Part shown: piece by piece, positions 43,403 through 51,416 of the stretch
How the letters are laid out: every line of letters begins with the position of its first letter
How positions within the stretch are numbered: position 1 is the stretch's first letter
Source of the DNA: Massilia sp. ZL223
GTDB lineage: Bacteria > Pseudomonadota > Gammaproteobacteria > Burkholderiales > Burkholderiaceae_D
Length of the DNA stretch: 64,000 bases
NCBI RefSeq assembly: GCF_018119395.1
Contig: NZ_JAGPWD010000028.1
Span: 1 to 64,000 of the forward strand
Direction of reading: 5' to 3'
Notes under the pieces: generated by a model
Databases searched by the model: none
What the model was told of the DNA's origin: nothing
What the model saw: the letters and a program-made list of their open reading frames with translations, nothing else
Position numbers and translations under genes: made by a program

Positions 43403-44553
43403 GGATCCATACTACCAGCTCGCGCGTCGGCGCGGCTCTGCTGTTCGCGCAAGGCCTGGCGCACCAGGGGAGCGCCGGCGTGCGGGCGCAGCTCGACCAG
43501 CAGGGCGGCCATGCCGCTCACGTGGGCCGCCGCATAGGACGAGCCGGAGACGAAGCCCCAGCGTCCGCCGGGCAGGCTGGTGGGGATGTCGGCATCGGGT
43601 GCATCCGCGGCGCCGGCCGCGATCACGCCCGGATGCGAGGCCGGGAAGCCGCCGCCGGGCAGCTGCGGGTCGATCGCCCCCACCACCAGCACGCCGCGCG
43701 CCAGGGCCGCGTCCAGCAAGGCCTGCAGCAGGCGGTCGGGCGGTCCGCCCAGGCTGAGGTTGATGATGCGCGCTTCGTGCATCAGTGCGACATTCAGGGC
43801 TTTGCCCAGGGTGAAACTGCTGCAGCGTGCGGGATGACCCGCTGTTTCCCAGCAGGCCCGCAAGGCCATCAGGCGCGCATCGGGCGCGACGCCGGCGATG
43901 CCGACGCCATTGTCGCGGCGCGCCGCAATGACGCCGGCGACGGCGGTGCCGTGTGCCTCCGCCACGGCAGCCTGGGTATCGACCAGGTTCTCCTGCAGCG
44001 CGATCTGTCCGGCCAGGTCGGGATGGGCGGCGTCGATGCCGCTGTCGATCACCGCCACCGCGACCTTGCGGCCGGTGCTGGCGCGGTGCAGCTCGGCCAG
44101 GCGCCAGGCGCGCGCCGCCGGCTGCAGGCGGAACAGCGGATCGCCGCCGCCCAGGGTCTCGTAGATCCCGACCGGCTGGGCCCAGGCCACGCGCGGGTCG
44201 CGCGCCAGCGCCGCCAGCACGGACGCGAGCGGCGCGGCGCCGTGCTGTTCCATCACGAAACAGTCGACGCCGATGACCGGCATCGGCCAGTTGCTGACCA
44301 GGGTCAGGCCGTGGGTGCGCGCCAGGTCCTGGGCCACGCGCCGGCGCGCCGCCTGGCCGCTGTCGTTGCGGTAGTTGCCGCCGTAGGCGGCGTCGGGCCG
44401 GTAATGCTGGGGCGGCAGGCGCAGCATCACCAGCACCTGGCGCGCTGCCGCCGCCTGGCCGGCGTCCGGCGCGTCCTGCGCCTGTACGCCTGCGCCCAGC
44501 AGCAGCAGCGCGCCGAGGAGGGCGCACAAGAGGGTTCTCACGGCCGCGCGCAT
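43312..44553 (-). CDS. S8 (subtilisin-like) serine protease, secreted
   Basis: A 413-residue exported protease. Signal peptide about 1-25. An N-terminal propeptide-like domain (about 38-130) ends in LASVLAALARDPRVAWAQPV. The catalytic domain has triad D170 (AVIDSGIDAAHPDL), H201 (AHGTAVAGV) and S339 (GSSYAAAHVSG). The C-terminal 30 residues are Cys/Pro/Ala-rich, encoded in the overlap with the porin gene, and may be accidental read-on. It starts 2 bases after the anti-sigma stop, so the genes are coupled. Likely acts in the periplasm, or is exported further. Confidence 0.88.
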   Translation of the reverse strand: MRAAVRTLLCALLGALLLLGAGVQAQDAPDAGQAAAARQVLVMLRLPPQHYRPDAAYGGNYRNDSGQAARRRVAQDLARTHGLTLVSNWPMPVIGVDCFVMEQHGAAPLASVLAALARDPRVAWAQPVGIYETLGGGDPLFRLQPAARAWRLAELHRASTGRKVAVAVIDSGIDAAHPDLAGQIALQENLVDTQAAVAEAHGTAVAGVIAARRDNGVGIAGVAPDARLMALRACWETAGHPARCSSFTLGKALNVALMHEARIINLSLGGPPDRLLQALLDAALARGVLVVGAIDPQLPGGGFPASHPGVIAAGAADAPDADIPTSLPGGRWGFVSGSSYAAAHVSGMAALLVELRPHAGAPLVRQALREQQSRADARAGSMDPCARPCSLRPAILASSAPPCARAASSAPSC

Positions 44554-44555
44554 GC

Positions 44556-45188
44556 TTACTTCCCGCTGGCGAGCGGCTCGGCCAGCACCACCGCCGGCTC
44601 CGCGCGCAGGCGCGCCAGCACGGGCGCCATGTCGCCGCTGGATGTCACGGCGAGCCAGGCCCCGGTGCTGGTCGGGCCGCCGACGATGCGTACCCCGCCG
44701 GCGCGCGCGATGCGGCGCAGCTCCTGCTCGGGCGTGTCCGGCGCGAAGGCCAGCACCAGGTTCGCCTGGGCCGGCGCCTCGGCGCCGAGGAGACGATAGG
44801 CGCCCGTGTCCGGCGACGGCGACACCCGCGCCAGGAGCAGGCCGCCCAGCAGCGCGATCACTGCGAACTGGGCCGCGGCAACCCGGACCAGCCAGCGGGC
44901 ATCGTTGGCGGCCAGGCGCTGGAGCAGGGTGGGGCGTGATGGCCGTGGCTTGGCTGCGCCGGCGTCGAGCGCGGGCAACAGCCGCGCCAGGGCGCGCTCG
45001 GGATCGCAATCCGGGTCCGGCTGGGCCGCAGAGCTGCGCATGGCGCGCAGCGCGTCGAGATCGGCGCGGCAGGGCGCGCATTCCCGCAGGTGGCGTTCGA
45101 CACCTGCGCGCTCCTCGGGCGCCAGCGTGCCGTTCAGCAGCCAGGGCAGCACCGCCTGGGCCGCCTGATGGGCATCCTGTCCGCTCAT
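44556..45188 (-). CDS. Anti-sigma factor with zinc finger and propeptide-like periplasmic domain
   Basis: A 210-residue single-pass membrane protein. The cytoplasmic N-terminus has the zinc anti-sigma motif H33-x3-C37-x2-C40 (HLRECAPC). One transmembrane helix is near 108-128 (FAVIALLGGLLLARV). The periplasmic part (about 135-205) has the pattern of an S8-protease propeptide/I9 domain: NLVLAFAPDTPEQELRRI, a central GG, and LARLRAEPAVVLAEPL, which parallels the end of the propeptide in the neighbouring protease. It overlaps the sigma gene by 4 bp (ATGA), as cognate pairs do. Confidence 0.82.
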   Translation of the reverse strand: MSGQDAHQAAQAVLPWLLNGTLAPEERAGVERHLRECAPCRADLDALRAMRSSAAQPDPDCDPERALARLLPALDAGAAKPRPSRPTLLQRLAANDARWLVRVAAAQFAVIALLGGLLLARVSPSPDTGAYRLLGAEAPAQANLVLAFAPDTPEQELRRIARAGGVRIVGGPTSTGAWLAVTSSGDMAPVLARLRAEPAVVLAEPLASGK

Positions 45189-45763
45189 GTCCTTTCCTCC
45201 AGTTGATCGGCCAGCAGCTGGGCCAGCCTGCGACGCGCATGGAACAGCCGGGTCTTGACGGTGTTGACCGGGCAAGCCATCACCTCGGCGATTTCCGCAT
45301 AGCCCATGTCGTGGAAAAAGGTCAGCTGGAACACAGCGCGCTGGGCCAGCGGCAGGGTGTCGAGCGCGGCGTTGACGGCGTCGCCCAGGCGCAGCTGTTC
45401 GAACAGGCGCTCGGGCTGGCAGGCCGGGCCGCATTCGCAGTCGTCGGGGCAGGCCCCGAGCGGTTCGTCGAGCGCGTGCAGGGCCTTGCAGGCCTTCCTG
45501 TAGGCAATCGCAAAGATCCAGGTCGACAGCTTGCAGCTGCCGTCGAAGGTCCTGGCCTTTTGCCAGACGGCGAGCATCGCATCGTTGGCGACCTCCTCGA
45601 TCAGCTGCGCATTGCGCGTCATGCGGTGCAGGAAACGCGCGATGCGCGGGAAATACAGCCGGTACAGGGATTCGAAGGCGCAACGGTCTCCGGCCGCCGC
45701 CCGCTGGATCAGCCAGGCTTCGTCCAGTAACGCCAGTTCCCTGTCATGGTTCCGGCCGTTCAC
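45185..45763 (-). CDS. ECF-type RNA polymerase sigma factor with a Cys cluster in the linker
   Basis: Sigma-70 family ECF factor, 192 residues. Region 2 lies at about 28-95 (FESLYRLYFPRIARFLHRMT, then LSTWIFAIAYRKACKAL) and region 4 at about 125-185 (LPLAQRAVFQLTFFHDMGYA, then EIAEVMACPVNTVKTRLFHA). The linker carries four cysteines as C-x3-C-x-C-x3-C at 105, 109, 111 and 115, suited to metal or redox sensing and uncommon in ECF factors. GTG start. Cotranscribed with its anti-sigma gene. Confidence 0.9.
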   Translation of the reverse strand: MNGRNHDRELALLDEAWLIQRAAAGDRCAFESLYRLYFPRIARFLHRMTRNAQLIEEVANDAMLAVWQKARTFDGSCKLSTWIFAIAYRKACKALHALDEPLGACPDDCECGPACQPERLFEQLRLGDAVNAALDTLPLAQRAVFQLTFFHDMGYAEIAEVMACPVNTVKTRLFHARRRLAQLLADQLEERT

Positions 45764-45801
45764 GCCGCTCGCGCTCCCGTGTTCTTGTTCTGTCCCCCGG
45801 T

Positions 45802-45829
45802 GAATACCGCGCAGGCGCGCAAAGGTTCA
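45802..45829 (-). promoter_or_regulatory. Candidate autoregulated ECF promoter
   Basis: On the minus strand TGAACC and GTATTC are separated by 16 bases, 39 bases before the sigma start codon. The AACC-type -35 box is typical of ECF promoters. Evidence is the match and position only. Confidence 0.35.
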
Positions 45830-45879
45830 CTCGGGCCGCATGCGGAATTGTCACACGTTTCTAAGAGCGCCTGGCGCGC

Positions 45880-46290
45880 CTAGTCGCTGACCTTGGCGCG
45901 CAGGGCCTTGATCTGGCCGCTGCGGTTCTTGGCGTCGAGCCGGCGCCGCTGCGAGGCGCGTGTGGGCCGGGTAGGGCGGCGCTCCGCCTGGACCTCGGCC
46001 GCCTTGTCGACCAGGGCTTGCAGGCGCTGCAGCGCATCGAGCTTGTTCTGCTCCAGGCTGCGCGATTGCTGGGCCTTGATGACCAGTACGCCTTCCTGGG
46101 TGACGCGGGCGTCGCGCAAGGCGAGCAGGCGCGCCTTGACCTCCTCCGGCAGCGAGGATGCGGCGATGTCGAAGCGCGCGTGGACCGCGCACGAGACCTT
46201 GTTCACGTTCTGGCCACCCGGGCCCTGGGCGCGGATCGCGCTGAACGCCACCTCGTCGGGATGGATCGTCGGTTTCATATGCTTGAGCAA
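45880..46290 (-). CDS. arfB: Alternative ribosome-rescue hydrolase ArfB
   Basis: Codon-independent peptidyl-tRNA hydrolase, 136 residues, that frees ribosomes stalled without a stop codon. The GGQ catalytic motif is in RAQGPGGQNVNKVS near residue 26. A basic C-terminal tail (RASQRRRLDAKNRSGQIKAL) enters the mRNA channel. It may start at the second Met four codons in. It lies downstream of the rpoH terminator. Confidence 0.93.
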   Translation of the reverse strand: MLKHMKPTIHPDEVAFSAIRAQGPGGQNVNKVSCAVHARFDIAASSLPEEVKARLLALRDARVTQEGVLVIKAQQSRSLEQNKLDALQRLQALVDKAAEVQAERRPTRPTRASQRRRLDAKNRSGQIKALRAKVSD

Positions 46291-46308
46291 TGAGCCTTTG
46301 CAGGCGCG

Positions 46309-46337
46309 AAAAAAAAGCTCCGCCGCGGCGGAGCTTT
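46309..46337 (-). terminator. Intrinsic terminator of rpoH
   Basis: A perfect 24-bp palindrome (arm AAAGCTCCGCCG) followed, on the minus strand, by a T run of five to eight. It starts 19 bases past the rpoH stop. Confidence 0.85.
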
Positions 46338-46355
46338 CCTGGTGCGGCGTGCCGA

Positions 46356-47246
<891 letters not shown>

Positions 47247-47383
47247 ATTCATTTCCCTCTTAGATAATCTTGCTGCATCCACAATGTGCCACCAAGGATT
47301 GCTCAGTGGCATAGCTGTTACGCGCTGTTACGACTGCTTACGGATGCGTTTCTCTTGAAATCTGACTTTCCTTAGCTCATATA

Positions 47384-47410
47384 TTAGCACTCTCCCGAGG
47401 TGAGTGCTAG
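47384..47410 (-). promoter_or_regulatory. CIRCE element (HrcA operator) upstream of rpoH
   Basis: TTAGCACTC, nine bases, then GAGTGCTAG: the CIRCE consensus (TTAGCACTC-N9-GAGTGCTAA) with one mismatch. It lies 138-164 bases before the rpoH start, next to an AT-rich TAATAT -10-like sequence, so HrcA repression of rpoH is predicted. Confidence 0.88.
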
Positions 47411-47757
47411 GAACCGCCGCGGTGCTTAAGGCCTGCCAAAGTATTGCCTGAAAGCATCAAATTGACCGCCGGTTTCACTGTAGAGCAGAACGTCGCTAAA
47501 TGCTTGATGCAGCTCAGGTGTGAGCTTGAAAGTGCTGGAAGTTTTGCGTTCAGGGACAGATTAAGGGCTGAGGCACCGCCCCTCTGTTGGCTGCCGCACG
47601 TTGGGATCGCTCGGCGTGTAGGAGGATTTCGCGTGATTGCGTAGGGTGGAACGGCTAAGCAGTAAAAATGAGGCCAATGCGACGGTTTTCAAGGTGCTTG
47701 TTTCTAAGCATGGCAAAGTCTGAGACTGCAACCTGAGCCCTCAAATAGGATAGCCGC
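47411..47757. other. Gene-poor spacer between rpoH and the secreted orphan
   Basis: About 350 bases of lower GC than the surroundings. Short reading frames here start at weak codons, lack ribosome sites and show no family features. No hairpin with a T run or tRNA is seen. The rpoH control region occupies its left edge. Otherwise I see nothing. Confidence 0.5.
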
Positions 47758-48231
47758 ATGTCCTTCTTGCCTTGCTCTACCATAAGCCAGCGAATCCACG
47801 CATATGCTGTGCTTGCGATGACTGCACTGTTTATCTCCGTGCCACTGCAAGCGGCGCAACCTGTCCATGAGGTAATTGGAGACTGGCGTTTCACTTCCGT
47901 TCTCGATAACGTCGAGATTACGTCTATCGACGACGAACAGGCGAAAAAACTGCTCGGTCGCGTGATGGCAATACGAAAGGAGGGAACGCGATTCGGCGAC
48001 CAGACCTGTGGAGCCCCCAGTCTGGAGGCCCAGCGCGTCGAGCCAGATCTCTATGTGCGCCGTGAAGCCCGGATCAGCGCAAGGAATTTACGGCTTCCTA
48101 ATCCGGTCACGGTCGTCGACCTGGGTTGCACGCATGTCTTTATCAAACAACCCAATCGAGCGGTGATCTTTTGGGACGGGTTCTTCTTTAGCGCCGTCAA
48201 GATCGGGAAGCCAGAACACCGTCACCATTAA
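47758..48231 (+). CDS. Hypothetical exported protein
   Basis: A 157-residue protein I do not recognise. A signal peptide (about 12-32, AVLAMTALFISVPLQAAQ) precedes a soluble part starting VHEVIGDWRFTSVLDNVEIT, with two cysteines (CGAPS and LGCTHVF) and a His-rich end. The opening resembles small periplasmic proteins that begin with a W-x-F strand, but no family can be named. Base content is lower in GC than neighbours, which may show transfer. It converges with ftsX. Confidence 0.6.
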   Translation: MSFLPCSTISQRIHAYAVLAMTALFISVPLQAAQPVHEVIGDWRFTSVLDNVEITSIDDEQAKKLLGRVMAIRKEGTRFGDQTCGAPSLEAQRVEPDLYVRREARISARNLRLPNPVTVVDLGCTHVFIKQPNRAVIFWDGFFFSAVKIGKPEHRHH

Positions 48232-48240
48232 ATAGAAACT

Positions 48241-49161
48241 TCAGCGCACCCGTGCCAGATGCCGCTGCACCGACAGCATCGCCCCGATCAGTCCAAGACC
48301 GGCGCTGATCGCCAGCAAGCCCGCCACTTCCAGCGCCCCCAGCGGGAACAACTGGAAATCCGAAGCATACAGGCGCGCAAACGCCAGGATCGCCTCGTTC
48401 ATCGGCACCAGCGCCAGCGCCACCACGCCCAGGGCCACGGCCCCGGCGCACAGGCCGAGCAGGGCGCCGGTGTAATAGAAGGGCCGGTGGATGAAGTTGT
48501 CGGTCGCGCCCAGCAGCTTGGCCACGGCGATTTCTTCCTTCTGCGTCAGCACCTGCAGGCGGATCGTGTTGAACACCACCGCGATCACGACGACGCCCAG
48601 GGTGGCGGCCAGCAGCAGCAGGGCCAGGCGCAGCACGCCCAGCATGGCGGCGAGGCGCTTGACCCAGCTCGAATCGACCTGCACCGATTCCACCCCCGGC
48701 AGCGCGCGCAGGCGCTCGACGATGGCGTCGACCTGCTCGGCCGCACCGGCGCTGGCGAAGGCTTCCAGCTTGATCACATAGCTGTCCGGCAGCGGATTCT
48801 CGCCCAGGGTGTCGATCACGTCGCCCAGGCCGCTGCTGTCCTTGAGCTCGGCCAGCGCCTTTTCGCGCGGCGCGAAGTTCACTTGCGTCTTGCCCTTGCC
48901 GACGATGGCGCGGATCTGCGGCGCCAGGGCCTGGGCCTCGGCGCGCGGAGTGTCTTCCCGCATGTACAGGCTGATTTCCGGGTCGACCGACAATTGCTCG
49001 GACAGGGGACGCACGTTGTCGAGCAGGGTGATGCCGGCGAAGGGCAGGGTCAGGGCCAGGGCCACGACCAGCACGTTGAACAGGAAACTGCCGGGCGACT
49101 TGCGCACCGTGGACAGCGCGGCGCCCAGCGCGAAGCTGTGTTGGCGGAACCAGGGGCTCAT
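48241..49161 (-). CDS. ftsX: Cell division permease FtsX
   Basis: Inner-membrane partner of FtsE, 306 residues, with four helices and a periplasmic loop. FtsEX activates septal cell-wall hydrolases at the divisome. Visible features: the first helix LFNVLVVALALTLPFAGITL, the loop with REDTPRAEAQALAPQIRAIV, and the last three helices. It overlaps ftsE by 4 bp (ATGA). Confidence 0.95.
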   Translation of the reverse strand: MSPWFRQHSFALGAALSTVRKSPGSFLFNVLVVALALTLPFAGITLLDNVRPLSEQLSVDPEISLYMREDTPRAEAQALAPQIRAIVGKGKTQVNFAPREKALAELKDSSGLGDVIDTLGENPLPDSYVIKLEAFASAGAAEQVDAIVERLRALPGVESVQVDSSWVKRLAAMLGVLRLALLLLAATLGVVVIAVVFNTIRLQVLTQKEEIAVAKLLGATDNFIHRPFYYTGALLGLCAGAVALGVVALALVPMNEAILAFARLYASDFQLFPLGALEVAGLLAISAGLGLIGAMLSVQRHLARVR

Positions 49162-49817
49162 GCGGCGCCTCCGACCAGGTGGCCGTGCTCCAGGCGGATC
49201 ACGCGGCCGGCTGCGTCGAGCACCTGCTCGTCGTGGGTCGAGATCACGCAGGTGACGCCGGCGGCGTGGAAGGCGCGCAGGGCGTCGATCACCTTGTCGG
49301 CCGCCACGCGGTCGAGGTTGGCGGTCGGCTCGTCGGCCAGGATGATCTGCGGGCGGTTGACGATGGCGCGCGCCACCGCGACCCGCTGCTGTTCGCCGCC
49401 GGACAGCTCCAGCGGCATGGCCTTGGCGCGGTCCGCCAGGCCGACCTTGTCGAGCGCGGCGCGGGCGCGCTGTTCGGCCTGGCCTTTCTGTGCGCCGGTC
49501 ACGAGCAGGGGCAGCATCACGTTGGCCAGGATGTGGCGGTCGTTGAGCAGGCGCTGTTGCTGGAAGATCAGGCCCAGGTTGCGGCGCAGGAAGGGAATAC
49601 CGGCCTTGTTGATGCGGCCGATGTCCTGGCCGTTGACCAGGACCTTGCCGCTGCTGGGCCGCTCGACCGCGGCCACCATCTTCATCAGGGTCGACTTGCC
49701 GGCGCCCGAAGGGCCGGCCAGGTAGACCAGCTCGCCCTTGGCGATGCTGAGGGAGACGTCGCGCAGCGCATAGGCGTCATGAGAGTACTGTTTTGAAACA
49801 GACTGGAATTCGATCAT
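49158..49817 (-). CDS. ftsE: Cell division ATP-binding protein FtsE
   Basis: ABC ATPase of 219 residues paired with FtsX. Walker A GPSGAGKST (about 35-43), signature LSGGEQQRVAVARAI, Walker B ILADEPTANLD and the H-loop ISTHDEQV are all intact. It lies 5 bases after ftsY and overlaps ftsX, forming the conserved ftsY-ftsE-ftsX unit that links membrane targeting and division. Confidence 0.96.
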   Translation of the reverse strand: MIEFQSVSKQYSHDAYALRDVSLSIAKGELVYLAGPSGAGKSTLMKMVAAVERPSSGKVLVNGQDIGRINKAGIPFLRRNLGLIFQQQRLLNDRHILANVMLPLLVTGAQKGQAEQRARAALDKVGLADRAKAMPLELSGGEQQRVAVARAIVNRPQIILADEPTANLDRVAADKVIDALRAFHAAGVTCVISTHDEQVLDAAGRVIRLEHGHLVGGAA

Positions 49818-49822
49818 GGGGT

Positions 49823-50914
49823 TTAGCCGAGCAGCGCTTCGACGAATTCTTCCGCGTTGAAAGGTTGCAGGTCGTCCAGCTTTTCGCCCACGCCGATGAA
49901 ATAGACCGGGATCGGGCGGGTGCGCGCGATCGCGGCCAGCACGCCGCCCTTGGCGGTGCCGTCCAGCTTGGTGACGATGAGGCCGCTGAGCTGCAGGGCG
50001 TCGTCGAAGGCCTTCACCTGGGCCAGGGCATTCTGGCCGGTGTTCCCGTCGATGACCAGCAGGGTCTCGTGCGGGGCGCCTTCCATGCCCTTGCCGATGA
50101 CGCGCTTGATCTTCTTGAGTTCTTCCATCAGGTGCAGCTGGGTCGGCAGGCGGCCGGCGGTGTCGACCATGACCACGTCAACGCCGCGCGCCTTGCCGGA
50201 CTGCACCGCGTCGAAGGCGATCGCTGCCGGGTCGCCCGACTGCTGCGAGATCACGGTGACGTTGTTGCGCTGGCCCCAGACCATCAGCTGCTCGCGCGCG
50301 GCGGCGCGGAAGGTGTCGCCGGCGGCCAGCAGCACCGATTGCTCGAAGCGCTGCATGTGCTTGGCCAGCTTGCCGATGGTGGTGGTCTTGCCGGCGCCGT
50401 TGACGCCCGCGATCATCATCACCAGCGGGTCGTGGCGGCCCAGCTCCAGCGGCTTCTGCAAGGGCTGCAGCAGCTCGATCAGCAACTCCTTCAGTGCATT
50501 CTTGACGGCGGCCGCGTCGAGCAGCTTTTCTTCCTTGACCTTGCGGCGCAGCGCATCCAGCAGGTGCTGGGTGGCGTCCATGCCGGCGTCCGACATCAGC
50601 AGGGCCGCTTCGAGTTCCTCGTACAGGTCTTCGTCGATGCGCGCGCCGACGAACAGCAGCGACAGGTTGCTCGAGGTCTTGGACAGGCCCGCCTTCAGGC
50701 GCGTCATCCAGGAGCGTTTCTTTTCGGCTTCGGTCGTGGGACGCTCGGCGGTTTCAGGGAACAGCTCGCCTTCCTGCAGCGCGATCGGCGCCGGGACAGG
50801 CGCGGATGCCGGTTCGGGCTCGGGCGCCGGAGCCGGCTTGGGCGCGATGACTGGCGCAGGCGCTTGCACCTCCGGAGTTTCCGGAGCTTTTTTTCTCTTG
50901 AAGAAGCTAAACAT
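49823..50914 (-). CDS. ftsY: Signal recognition particle receptor FtsY
   Basis: GTPase receptor (363 residues) that docks SRP-ribosome complexes at the membrane. A short acidic/proline-rich A domain with Lys at the start (MFSFFKRKK) and P-A-P repeats is followed by the NG domain: P loop GVNGAGKTTTIGKLA, VDTAGRLP and TKLDGTAKGG. An in-frame upstream extension lacks family support; the ATG at MFSFF is the usual start. Confidence 0.96.
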   Translation of the reverse strand: MFSFFKRKKAPETPEVQAPAPVIAPKPAPAPEPEPASAPVPAPIALQEGELFPETAERPTTEAEKKRSWMTRLKAGLSKTSSNLSLLFVGARIDEDLYEELEAALLMSDAGMDATQHLLDALRRKVKEEKLLDAAAVKNALKELLIELLQPLQKPLELGRHDPLVMMIAGVNGAGKTTTIGKLAKHMQRFEQSVLLAAGDTFRAAAREQLMVWGQRNNVTVISQQSGDPAAIAFDAVQSGKARGVDVVMVDTAGRLPTQLHLMEELKKIKRVIGKGMEGAPHETLLVIDGNTGQNALAQVKAFDDALQLSGLIVTKLDGTAKGGVLAAIARTRPIPVYFIGVGEKLDDLQPFNAEEFVEALLG

Positions 50915-51072
50915 GGTCTGGTGGTGGGGGCTGCATGCAGCGCCAGGAGGCGGCGCGATGAAAAAAGTAGCGAATATTTTACCAGAGCAGCAATACAGCC
51001 TACTCCGCAGCCCACTGCGCGCGCCCACGCGGCGCGGGCGCTGGCTTCACGGAAGATTTTCGTGTCGTCAAT

Positions 51073-51095
51073 CTGTCATCAAATCGTCACAACTC
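51073..51095 (+). promoter_or_regulatory. Pho-box-like direct repeat before a small membrane protein
   Basis: CTGTCAT, four bases, TCGTCAC gives two 7-mers at 11-bp spacing close to the PhoB consensus. It is about 85-105 bases before the next start. A clear -10 does not follow at the usual distance; a TATAGA lies at 51130. Confidence 0.4.
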
Positions 51096-51179
51096 AACAG
51101 TGCGAAACTGGAAAAACGAGCGCGGCTGATATAGAGTGACAGCCAGAGAGAGACCAATAGATAAAATCGGGGTTTAACC

Positions 51180-51374
51180 GTGAAAATCACGAACTTCCTG
51201 AAGCGCCTGGTGTTCGGTGACAACGCCCTCGAAGGCAGCGCCGCGACCCTGCGCAACATCGTCGTCTGGGCCTTCATTGCCCTGGTCGCGCTGTTCCTGA
51301 CGCATCCTGAACAGGCCAGCTTCTTCGACGCTCCCATCCCGCTTCCAGCCGAGCTCGGCCTGGAACAGAACTGA
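51180..51374 (+). CDS. Small single-helix membrane protein
   Basis: A 64-residue protein starting at GTG. A basic/amphipathic head (MKITNFLKRLVFGDNALEGS) leads to one transmembrane helix (about 27-41, IVVWAFIALVALFL) and a short proline-rich tail. No family recognised. It is divergent from ftsY with 265 bp of spacer that includes a Pho-box-like site. A real gene is likely from its composition, but its role is unknown. Confidence 0.55.
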   Translation: MKITNFLKRLVFGDNALEGSAATLRNIVVWAFIALVALFLTHPEQASFFDAPIPLPAELGLEQN

Positions 51375-51416
51375 CCCCAGTCTTCCCGGCCCGGTTTCCC
51401 GAGCCGGGCATTCCGC

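Noticed and set aside
47352-47385. Sigma32-like CTTGAAA on the plus strand near rpoH
   Set aside because: It points away from rpoH into a gene-poor stretch and lacks a proper -10 (CCCCAT-type) at the right distance.
47444-47644. 66-codon plus-strand frame after the CIRCE element
   Set aside because: Weak start codon, no ribosome site, no signal or family features; composition does not support coding.
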